10,851 nt of DNA from Gemmatimonadota bacterium (GTDB lineage Bacteria; Gemmatimonadota; Gemmatimonadetes; Gemmatimonadales; Gemmatimonadaceae): NCBI GenBank assembly GCA_028287205.1, contig JAQBQC010000198.1, positions 1-10,851 of the forward strand, in the 5' to 3' direction. A model generated the notes under the pieces. It had not been told where the DNA came from. It did no database searches and was given only the letters and a program-made list of their open reading frames with translations. The number at the start of each line of letters is the position of its first letter. The stretch's first letter is position 1. Position numbers and translations under genes: made by a program. This document shows, piece after piece, positions 1 to 8,531 of the stretch.

Positions 1-766
1 GGACGCCGATCGCGCCGGTGCGCCCGAGGTGGCGATCGTGAGCGCGTCGCTCGCGAAGAAACAGTGGCCCGGCGAGAGTGCGCTCGGCAAGGTGATCGAG
101 TTCGGCAACATCGACGGCGATCTCACGCCAATGACGGTGGTCGGCGTCGTCGGTGATGTGCGCGAGGAGGATCTCGCCGCGGATCCGCAACCGGCTGTCT
201 ACGTGTCGGATCGCCAGCGGCCCGGCACCGGTGCGGACATAAACGTCATCATCGCGTCGACCGGGCGCGCGCCTGTGACCTCTGCGGCACGCCGGGCCTT
301 TCGCGAGGTTCGCACGGACGTGCCGATGCGCTTCTCCACCGTGGAGGAGATCATCGCGCGCTCCGTGGCGAGTCAGCGTTTCATGCTTCTGCTCGTTGGC
401 GTCTTCGGCGGTGTCGCGCTGCTGCTCGCCACGCTTGGCGTCTACAGCGTGATCTCGTATCTCGTCGCGCAGCGCGGGCGCGAGATCAGCATTCGCGTGG
501 CGCTCGGCGCGCATGCATCCGACATCGTGCGTCTCGTCATCCGGCAGGGAGTGGCGCTGGCGCTGACCGGAGCGGCGGTGGGCGCGGTCGCCGCGCTCGC
601 GACGACTCGCGTGCTCAAGACGCTCCTCTATTCGGTGAGCGCCACCGATCCGGTCGCGTTCGGTGGCGTGCTCGTGATGTTGTGCATCGTCGCGCTCGTC
701 GCGAGCTATCTGCCCGCGCGGCGCGCGTCGCGACTCGAGCCCATGGACGTGCTGCGAGGCGGATAG
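1..766 (+). CDS. MacB/FtsX-type ABC permease, C-terminal part (5' end outside window)
   Basis: The open frame enters from the left edge (first full codon at position 2) and ends at TAG 764-766, giving 254 visible residues. The GTG at 29 lies inside the conserved stretch VAIVSASLAKKQWPGE, so it is an internal valine and not the start. The first ~110 residues are the end of a MacB-type periplasmic core domain (VVGVVGDVREEDL, then a PAVYV segment). An FtsX domain follows: a hydrophobic helix around LLLVGVFGGVALLLATLGVYS, the EISIRVALGA cytoplasmic-loop motif, a second helix (ALTGAAVGAVAAL) and a third (VLVMLCIVALVASYLPARRA), ending in the usual LEPMDVLRGG tail. Such inner-membrane proteins move substrates or transmit mechanical force when paired with a MacB-type ATPase. 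No ATPase is visible, so an orphan ADOP-like permease is likely, as in the full-length gene at 3410-6097. A short AGCGC/GCGCT hairpin spans the stop codon but has no T-tract. Confidence 0.9.
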   Translation, partial: DADRAGAPEVAIVSASLAKKQWPGESALGKVIEFGNIDGDLTPMTVVGVVGDVREEDLAADPQPAVYVSDRQRPGTGADINVIIASTGRAPVTSAARRAFREVRTDVPMRFSTVEEIIARSVASQRFMLLLVGVFGGVALLLATLGVYSVISYLVAQRGREISIRVALGAHASDIVRLVIRQGVALALTGAAVGAVAALATTRVLKTLLYSVSATDPVAFGGVLVMLCIVALVASYLPARRASRLEPMDVLRGG

Positions 767-808
767 CGCGCAAGAGCGCTCGCAGGAACTACGAACACGG
801 ATGTCGGG

Positions 809-2827
809 TCAGCTCGCGACGGGAATCGTGAAGCTGATGATGGTTCCCTCGCTGCTCGTGCTCGTCACCTCTACAGATCCCCCGTGCGCCTCGACGATGC
901 CGCGCACGATCGGGAGGCCGAGCCCGCCGCCACGCAGAGCAGTGGAGCGCGTGTGCCAGAAGCGATCGAACACGTGCGGCACGTCCTCAGCGGCGATCCC
1001 TGGACCGGTGTCCTTCACGGCGAAACGAATCCCCGCCGGACCGCGCCTCGCGCACAGCCTGACGCGGCCGCCGCTGGCGGTGTGCCGTAGCGCGTTTGAC
1101 AGGAGATTGCCTATCACCTGTACCACGCGGCCCGCGTCCGCGGAAACGGCGGGAAGTCCGGGGATCACGCGTGTCTCAAACTCGACGCCCGCGCTCTTCG
1201 CCCGTGCGGCAAACATTTCAGTGGCGGCAGCGAGTAGCGTGGCGGGCTCCTCGGCGCGCCGGTCGAGCGCGAGGCGTCCCGTTTCGATGCTGGCCACGTC
1301 CGAGAGGTCGCGGATCAATCTCTGCATCGATCCCACGCAGCGCTCGATCAAGTCGACCGTCGCCAGAGTCTCGGCCGCAGAGGCCGCGTCGCCTATGGCG
1401 AGAACGCGCGCGCAGATGGCGATCGTACTGAGCGGGCTGCCCAGCTCGTGCGCGACCACGTCGAGCACGTGATCGCGCTGGCGCATGGCCGTCTCCGCTG
1501 CGGCGCGCGCCTGGTGCTCGAGAAGGATCGCTCCCTCCGATTCCGCGAGAACTCGCTCCGATTCCGCGAGGAGTCGCTCCATCTCACGGCGCGCGTGCAC
1601 GTGCGCGGTGACGTCGATACCATGTAGAACGATTCCGGATCGCGTGCCATCGGGCTCGGTGAACGGGAGCAACGTCAAATCGACGAAACGATCTTCCATC
1701 GTGCGCCCATCGGCGCTGCGGCGCTGGACGAGCATCTCCGTTCCCACAAACGTGATCCCTTCGCGCAGCACCCGCTCGCGAATGGCGGGATACCTCTGCG
1801 GCCGGCCCTCGGGAAAGACGTCGTACATTGGGCGGCCGATCAGATCTCGGCGCCCGGCGAAACGGTAGTACGCCTCGTTCACGTACTCGAAGACGTGATC
1901 CGGGCCACGCGTGAGTGCTATGAACGACGGTGCGGCGTCGAAGATCTCCCGCAGGCGCGTGCGCTCCCACTGCACGGTGCTGAGCAACCGCTCGCGCTCC
2001 AGCTCGAGCCCTCGCCGTTCGGAGATATCGGTGATGCCACCGAGCAGGCGAATCGCGCGGCCACTCGCGTCCCGGACGATGCGGCCCGTGCTTACGATGT
2101 GGAGGTAGTGCCCGTCCTTGTGTAGAAACCGGTACTTCTGGGTGAAGTGGCGGGCGTCGCCCTCCAGGTGTCGCCGAGTTTTCTCCTTGACGGAGGGCGC
2201 GTCTTCCGGATGTATGCGCGAGATCCACCACTCGCTCCCGGGCACTTCGTCGAGGCTGAAGCCGAATACCTGCTCCGTGCCGCCGAAATACACCACGCGA
2301 TCGTTCACTACGTCCCAATCGTAGAAAAATCCAACGACCGCCTCGGTGGCGAGCTGAAAGCGCTCTTCGCTTTTCTGGAGTGCATCCTCTGTCAGCTTGT
2401 GGTCGTGAATGTCGGTCATTGTGCCGACGAATGACGTGACCTTTCCGGCTGCATCGCGCATGGGCACGCCACGCGTGAGGAACCAGCGGTACTCGCCGTC
2501 GCGGCTCTGGTGGCGTGCCTCGTTCTCGAATGGCACTTCTGCACGGACCGCTGCGAGCCACTTTGCTACGGTTCCTTCCCGGTCGTCGGGATGCACTGTG
2601 GACCAAGCGGGTGTGCCGCGAAAGTCGACACCGCTATACCTCCGCCAGTAATCGCTGACGAACGTGATCGAGCCGTCGGGTGCCGCCGTCCAGACGACGA
2701 TGGGGAGCGCATCCGTGAGCTCACGGAAACGATCCTCGTTTTCCCGCGACGCTGCTGGGTTTTCCGATTGATTCGCTGCCGGCACGCCAGGCGGCATCTG
2801 CTTGGTCCGGTCGGTCTTCTTACTCAT
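809..2827 (-). CDS. Triple-PAS sensor histidine kinase
   Basis: 672 residues with no membrane segment or signal peptide, so probably a cytoplasmic sensor kinase. Three PAS/PAC units follow one another: about 31-145 (ending MTDIHDHK), 151-270 (ending ITDISERR) and 290-410 (ending GIDVTAHV). The first two resemble the PAS_3 fold, with HP(D/E)D and W/Y-rich segments. A coiled linker (about 411-450) contains a repeated AESER/AESEG heptad. The HisKA dimerisation domain has its phospho-accepting His460 in VVAHELGSPLS. The ATPase domain shows the N box (NLLSNALRH, 574-582), G1 (DTGPG, 606-610), F box (FDRFW, 620-624) and G2 (GGGLGLPI, 633-640), so all catalytic boxes are intact. There is no receiver domain and no adjacent response regulator. 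ATG 2827 is chosen because PAS1 begins soon after it. The nearest AGGAG (2845-2841) is 13 nt away and better placed for out-of-frame ATGs at 2837 and 2831. The gene is divergent from padR and convergent with the upstream permease. Confidence 0.93.
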   Translation of the reverse strand: MSKKTDRTKQMPPGVPAANQSENPAASRENEDRFRELTDALPIVVWTAAPDGSITFVSDYWRRYSGVDFRGTPAWSTVHPDDREGTVAKWLAAVRAEVPFENEARHQSRDGEYRWFLTRGVPMRDAAGKVTSFVGTMTDIHDHKLTEDALQKSEERFQLATEAVVGFFYDWDVVNDRVVYFGGTEQVFGFSLDEVPGSEWWISRIHPEDAPSVKEKTRRHLEGDARHFTQKYRFLHKDGHYLHIVSTGRIVRDASGRAIRLLGGITDISERRGLELERERLLSTVQWERTRLREIFDAAPSFIALTRGPDHVFEYVNEAYYRFAGRRDLIGRPMYDVFPEGRPQRYPAIRERVLREGITFVGTEMLVQRRSADGRTMEDRFVDLTLLPFTEPDGTRSGIVLHGIDVTAHVHARREMERLLAESERVLAESEGAILLEHQARAAAETAMRQRDHVLDVVAHELGSPLSTIAICARVLAIGDAASAAETLATVDLIERCVGSMQRLIRDLSDVASIETGRLALDRRAEEPATLLAAATEMFAARAKSAGVEFETRVIPGLPAVSADAGRVVQVIGNLLSNALRHTASGGRVRLCARRGPAGIRFAVKDTGPGIAAEDVPHVFDRFWHTRSTALRGGGLGLPIVRGIVEAHGGSVEVTSTSSEGTIISFTIPVAS
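1535..1570 (-). repeat. 21-nt tandem repeat in the kinase signalling-helix linker
   Basis: The 15-mer CTCCGATTCCGCGAG occurs at 1535-1549 and again at 1556-1570, a period of 21 nt. On the coding strand this gives two consecutive seven-residue units (AESERVL / AESEGAI) just upstream of HisKA. One exact heptad has therefore been duplicated in the coiled linker between PAS3 and the histidine domain. Adding a whole heptad keeps coiled-coil phase, so signalling geometry would be preserved. Confidence 0.7.
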
Positions 2828-2837
2828 TCATTCTCAT
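2820..2837 (-). other. Five-codon mini-ORF (MRMNE) overlapping the kinase start
   Basis: On the minus strand an ATG at 2837 and a second in-frame ATG at 2831 lead to TAA at 2822-2820. They are in a different frame from the kinase ATG at 2827, and the mini-ORF runs across that start codon. The Shine-Dalgarno-like AGGAG at 2845-2841 lies 3 nt from ATG 2837, 9 nt from ATG 2831 and 13 nt from the kinase ATG. By spacing it favours the mini-ORF. Ribosomes ending at this TAA could reinitiate at the overlapping ATG 2827. Whether it is translated is unknown. Confidence 0.35.
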
Positions 2838-2858
2838 TCGCTCCTAAGCGCACTCCAC

Positions 2859-2874
2859 GTTAGGCACTCCTAAC
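2859..2874. promoter_or_regulatory. Perfect inverted repeat GTTAGG-CACT-CCTAAC, candidate operator
   Basis: Two 6-bp arms separated by 4 bp lie 32 bp upstream of the kinase ATG, in the 241-bp region between the divergent kinase and padR genes. The half-element CTCCTAA at 2867-2873 is repeated at 2841-2847, 26 bp away, where its complement supplies the AGGAG ribosome-binding-like sequence. The symmetry and position suit a dimeric regulator binding near the kinase promoter. I cannot name the protein, and no convincing -35/-10 pair was found. Confidence 0.35.
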
Positions 2875-3044
2875 TAGCGGAGCAACATGCCGCACGCTGC
2901 TATCGTGATGCTCGTTGATCTTGAGGCGAGCTCTCCAGCTTCGCGCCCACGTTGCGACTCGCGCCGATGCACGCGCGGCGGTGCGGATCGCGAGTCAAAA
3001 AAAGACGGCCTATTGCGGGATCCGTCAATCCACATTACCGTCAT

Positions 3045-3061
3045 ATAGGAATCCCATAGGA
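3045..3061 (+). promoter_or_regulatory. ATAGGA direct repeats, 11-bp period, upstream of padR
   Basis: ATAGGA occurs at 3045-3050 and 3056-3061, separated by ATCCC, so both copies face the same side of the helix. The second copy supplies AGGA 7 nt before the padR ATG at 3069 and is the probable ribosome-binding site. PadR proteins often repress their own operons, so the pair may also be an autoregulatory site. That role is inference. No strong sigma-70 hexamers are obvious upstream. Confidence 0.35.
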
Positions 3062-3068
3062 CGGGGCG

Positions 3069-3409
3069 ATGCCGGAAAAGATGGACGTGAAGCAGGGCAC
3101 GCTTGCCCTGATGATTCTCAGAACCCTCGAAGTGCTCGGGCCGCTTCACGGTTACGGCGTAGCTCGCCGGATCGAGGAGACGAGCGAGAACCGCATCACG
3201 CTCAACTACGGCACGCTCTATCCCGCGCTGCTGAAGCTCGAGCAGGAGGGGTTCGTCACGGCGGAGTGGCGGCAGTCCGAAAACAATCGTCGCGCGAAGT
3301 ACTACGCGCTCACCGCCGCAGGGCGCAAGCAGCTCGCGCGCGAGACGCGCGAATGGCAGCGCACCAGCGACCTCATCGCTGCGTTTCTCGCGCCGCGACG
3401 GGAGGCGCC

Positions 3410-3413
<4 letters not shown>
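3069..3413 (+). CDS. PadR family transcriptional regulator
   Basis: 114 residues, the usual size for the short PadR-s2 subfamily. The winged helix-turn-helix is clear: DVKQGTLALMILRTLEVLGPLHGYGVARRI (about 6-35), the NYGTLYPALLKLEQEGFV recognition helix and wing entry (46-63), a wing WRQSENNRRAKYYALTAAGR (67-86), then a short C-terminal dimerisation helix (KQLARETREWQR). The start ATG 3069 is preceded by AGGA at 7 nt. The stop TGA overlaps the ATG of the permease gene (ATGA, 3410-3413), which implies translational coupling. A PadR gene directly in front of an ADOP permease is a recurrent arrangement in Acidobacteriota and Gemmatimonadota, where PadR presumably represses the operon, perhaps released by a compound the permease handles. 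The effector is unknown. Confidence 0.93.
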
Positions 3414-6095
<2,682 letters not shown>

Positions 6096-6097
<2 letters not shown>

Positions 6098-6102
6098 GAG
6101 GG
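6096..6102 (+). promoter_or_regulatory. Strong Shine-Dalgarno AGGAGGG between permease and membrane gene
   Basis: The sequence begins inside the TAG stop codon of the permease. It lies directly before ATG 6103 and 3-4 nt before ATG 6106, which favours 6106 over 6103 as the start. This is the best ribosome-binding site in the window and ties the two genes together translationally. Confidence 0.6.
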
Positions 6103-6105
6103 ATG

Positions 6106-6819
6106 ATGTCCGTGCGGATGACGGTGATGACGCTGCACATCATCGCGGGCAGCCTCGGACTCGTTACGGGCTTCCTTGCGCTCTCTGTCGTGAAAGGAGC
6201 GAGGCTCCATCGCACGAGCGGCACGCTGTTCGTCTACGCGATGCTCGCGATGACGCTTCTCGGCGCCATCATGGCCGCTGTGTGGAACGTGGTACCCGTG
6301 GCGAATATCCCCATGGCGTTGCTGACGGCCTATCTCGTGATCACGGGGCTCACTACGGTGCGTCCACCTTCCGCGGGATCGCTTCGGTTGGACATCGGCT
6401 TGATGCTCGTGGTGTCGGCCGTCGCGGTCGCGCTGTTCTCGTTCGGGGTTGCGGCAATCTCGAGTCCGAGCGGCAAGCTAAATGGAATGCCGTCGGCGCC
6501 GTTTCTCGTTTTCGGCGTGATCGCGCTCCTGGCGAGCATTGGCGATCTTCGGATGTTCCGATCGGGCGGCGTTCGCGCCATTCGCGGCACGCCTCGACTC
6601 GCGCGGCATCTGTGGCGCATGTGCACGGCGCTGCTCATCGCGGCGTTCTCGTTCTTTCTGGGACAGGCGAAGGTCTTTCCCAAGCCGATTCGGATTTTCC
6701 CTCTCCTCGTGATTCCGCCGCTGGTGGTGCTCGCGGCGCTGCTGTACTGGCTCTGGCGCGTGAGAATCAGAAGATCCTTTCGCGGCCTGGTTGTGGTGAG
6801 GGCACCCGAGCCTGTGTGA
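6106..6819 (+). CDS. Seven-helix integral membrane protein, DUF2306-like
   Basis: 237 residues from ATG 6106; ATG 6103 would add one Met. Hydrophobic segments at about 8-28, 40-59, 67-84, 96-117, 131-148, 173-188 and 198-217 suggest seven membrane helices with a basic C-terminal tail (WRVRIRRSFRG). Conserved-looking polar residues are His11 in the first helix (LHIIAGSLGL), His35 in the first loop (KGARLHRTSGTLFVYAM), and His168-Trp170-Arg171 before helix 6 (ARHLWRMC). The KG-x-x-x-HR-x-x-G pattern after helix 1, followed by a Met-ending helix, is typical of DUF2306 proteins as I remember them. Some relatives with histidine-bearing helices are suspected to bind haem, but that is speculation here. 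The start lies 8 bp after the permease stop, so it is the third gene of the padR operon and may act with the permease or be controlled by PadR. Biochemical function is unknown. Confidence 0.85.
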   Translation: MSVRMTVMTLHIIAGSLGLVTGFLALSVVKGARLHRTSGTLFVYAMLAMTLLGAIMAAVWNVVPVANIPMALLTAYLVITGLTTVRPPSAGSLRLDIGLMLVVSAVAVALFSFGVAAISSPSGKLNGMPSAPFLVFGVIALLASIGDLRMFRSGGVRAIRGTPRLARHLWRMCTALLIAAFSFFLGQAKVFPKPIRIFPLLVIPPLVVLAALLYWLWRVRIRRSFRGLVVVRAPEPV

Positions 6820-6945
6820 GTGATGGACGGCGCGGGCCGGTCGAAGCCACGAGGAGATAGGCGGTGCGGAGAGCGACAAAGCTGGTAGATTCGTTCTGAC
6901 GACTCCGCCAGCGCCGCCGCCTCAGGCCTCTCACCCCGCCCAACC

Positions 6946-7527
6946 ATGCGCCGTCTCCTGCTCGTCGTGCTCCTCGCGATTCCGCTTGCCTTCACCCGCG
7001 CGCCGGGAAAGACATACCAGGTCGGCCGCATCGAGACGCGCCTGGGAGAGATCCTGTTCGTCCTCCACGATCAGACGCCGCATCACAAGGAGAGCTTCCT
7101 CAAGCTCGCGTCGTCGCACTACTGGGACTCGCTCACGTTCAATCGCGTGATCAAGAACTTCGTCGCGCAGGGCGGGTGCCCGGACACGCCGGAAGGCTTC
7201 TCGGGATCACCATACCTGCTCGCGCCGGAATTCAAACCGAGCCTGCGTCACGTGTACGGCGCGGTCGGTGCCGGACGTGATGACAATCCAGGTCAGCTCT
7301 CCGCCGGCTGCCAGTTCTACATCGTCGCCAACAAGAACGGGCTCGCGCGTCTCGACGACCACTACACCGTGTACGGGCAGGTCTTCAAGGGAATGGACGT
7401 CGTCGAAGCCATCGTGTCCGCACCGAAGGATTCCACGAACAAGCCGCTCGAGGCGATTCCGCTGCACATCGATGTGGTCTCGATGAAGGCGGACGAGTTG
7501 AAGAAGTACGGCTACGTCCCGAAGTAG
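6946..7527 (+). CDS. Exported cyclophilin-type peptidyl-prolyl cis-trans isomerase
   Basis: 193 residues. The N-terminus MRRLLLVVLLAIPLAFT is a Sec-type signal peptide without a lipobox cysteine, so the product should be periplasmic. The cyclophilin fold follows: IETRLGEILFVLHDQTP (29-45), FNRVIKNFVAQGG (65-77), SAGCQFYIV (119-127) and LDDHYTVYGQVFKGMDVVEAI (136-156). Relative to human CypA, catalytic Arg55, Phe60 and Gln63 are kept as Arg67, Phe72 and Gln75. His126 is Tyr140, Phe113 is Tyr125 and Met61 is Val73. The only two cysteines, Cys78 and Cys122, occupy places where CypA has Asp66 and Ser110. Expected role: proline isomerisation during folding of exported proteins. No good Shine-Dalgarno precedes ATG 6946 (the upstream CACCCCGCCCAACC is C-rich). 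The 126 bp separating it from the membrane gene suggest its own transcription unit, although no convincing promoter is visible. Confidence 0.92.
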   Translation: MRRLLLVVLLAIPLAFTRAPGKTYQVGRIETRLGEILFVLHDQTPHHKESFLKLASSHYWDSLTFNRVIKNFVAQGGCPDTPEGFSGSPYLLAPEFKPSLRHVYGAVGAGRDDNPGQLSAGCQFYIVANKNGLARLDDHYTVYGQVFKGMDVVEAIVSAPKDSTNKPLEAIPLHIDVVSMKADELKKYGYVPK

Positions 7528-7656
7528 CGGGTCGCCGTACGTCCACCGCCTCGCACTGAGCTCCAGAGCTCGCCAGGAGAGCGCAGGAGCCCGGACCACC
7601 CCAGATGTTTGTTTTGCCACCCGGAGACGCGAAACTTAGGGCTCCAGTCACCGCTC

Positions 7657-7660
7657 GAGG
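7657..7660 (+). promoter_or_regulatory. Ribosome-binding site deciding the rsbQ-like start
   Basis: GAGG lies 9 nt before ATG 7670 but touches the alternative TTG at 7661, so ATG 7670 is preferred. Starting there also makes the residue numbering coincide with B. subtilis RsbQ. Confidence 0.45.
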
Positions 7661-7669
7661 TTGGTTCGA

Positions 7670-8509
7670 ATGGTCTCGCCCGTTCTGTCCCGCAACAACG
7701 TGAAAGTCTTCGGGCGTGGTACACAGCCGATGCTCTTCGCGCACGGCTTTGGGTGCGATCAGAACATGTGGCGCTTCGTCACGCCCGCGTTCGAGAACGA
7801 CTACCGGATCGTGCTCTTCGACTACGTGGGATCCGGAAAGTCCGAGCTCGCATCCTACGATCCTGAGCGCTACGCGACGCTCGATGGCTACACGGAGGAC
7901 ATCCTCGACGTCTGCCGCGCACTCGATCTCCGCGAAGTGATCTTCGTCGGGCACTCGGTGAGCGGCATGATCGGTCTGCTCGCGGCGAACCGCGCGCCCG
8001 AGCTGTTCGAGCGACTCATCCTCATCGGTCCGTCGCCGCGCTACATCAACGATGCACCCGACTACGTGGGCGGCTTCGAGCGCGCGGACATCGAAGGGCT
8101 CCTCGAGACGATGGAGAAGAACTACATCGGCTGGGCGAACTTTCTCGCGCCCGCGATCATGAAGAATCCGGATCGTCCCGAGCTCACGGCGGAGCTCGAG
8201 GCCAGCTTCTGCTCCACCGATCCGGTGATTGCGCGGCGATTCGCCGAGGCGACCTTCTTCGCGGACAATCGCGCCGACCTCGCCGCGGTGCAGGTGCCGT
8301 CGCTGATCATGCAGTGCTCTGAAGACATCATCGCGCCCAGCGAGGTGGGAGACTATCTGAGCCGCGAGCTGCCGGGAAGCACGCTGCAAACGCTCCGCGC
8401 CACCGGACACTGTCCGCACATGAGTCATCCGGAGGAGACCATCGCCGTCATGCGCGAGTATTTGCAGGCGCCGGTTGATGGTGTGCAGAGCGCTGCCCAA
8501 ATCGGCTGA
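7670..8509 (+). CDS. rsbQ: RsbQ-type alpha/beta hydrolase (PAS-sensor activating partner)
   Basis: 279 residues, about ten longer than B. subtilis RsbQ (269, from memory). The match runs from [10 protein letters not shown] to GHCPHMSHP, including [45 protein letters not shown] and [13 protein letters not shown]. The nucleophile elbow is GHSVSG with Ser96, the acid is Asp219 (SEDIIAP) and the histidine is His247 ([10 protein letters not shown]), identical in number to the RsbQ triad. The same fold underlies the plant KAI2/D14 receptors for karrikin and strigolactone. In B. subtilis, RsbQ is a cytoplasmic hydrolase needed for RsbP to signal energy stress; it is thought to act on or deliver a small hydrophobic ligand. 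Here the next gene encodes a kinase with an RsbP-like PAS domain, 22 bp downstream or overlapping depending on its start, so the two probably form one operon and one sensor. The 142 bp upstream contain a GTTTTGC/GCGAAAC imperfect inverted repeat (7611-7635) of unknown role. The longer C-terminus is GVQSAAQIG. Confidence 0.95.
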   Translation: MVSPVLSRNNVKVFGRGTQPMLFAHGFGCDQNMWRFVTPAFENDYRIVLFDYVGSGKSELASYDPERYATLDGYTEDILDVCRALDLREVIFVGHSVSGMIGLLAANRAPELFERLILIGPSPRYINDAPDYVGGFERADIEGLLETMEKNYIGWANFLAPAIMKNPDRPELTAELEASFCSTDPVIARRFAEATFFADNRADLAAVQVPSLIMQCSEDIIAPSEVGDYLSRELPGSTLQTLRATGHCPHMSHPEETIAVMREYLQAPVDGVQSAAQIG

Positions 8510-8531
8510 GGTTGCGGTTGTCGGCGAGCGC

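Noticed and set aside
765..780. AGCGC-GCAAGA-GCGCT hairpin between the convergent permease and kinase genes as a terminator
   Set aside because: The arms are only 5 bp and no T-tract follows on either strand, so it cannot be called a Rho-independent terminator.
1584..2606. 340-codon open frame on the minus strand inside the triple-PAS kinase
   Set aside because: Alternative frame of the kinase gene; low-complexity Arg/Pro/His composition and no domain.
2915..3409. N-terminal extension of the permease reading frame upstream of ATG 3410
   Set aside because: This stretch overlaps padR entirely and encodes Arg/Ala-rich sequence without similarity. The permease signature starts after MRFLRAALAR at 3410.
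7558..7571. GAGCTCCAGAGCTC inverted repeat after the cyclophilin gene as a terminator
   Set aside because: Five-base stem with a four-base loop and no following T-run; the T-rich stretch at 7606-7615 is too far away.
7614..7642. TTGCCA ... TTAGGG as a sigma-70 promoter for the rsbQ-like gene
   Set aside because: Spacing of 17 is right but the -10 match is poor, so it is not reported as a feature.
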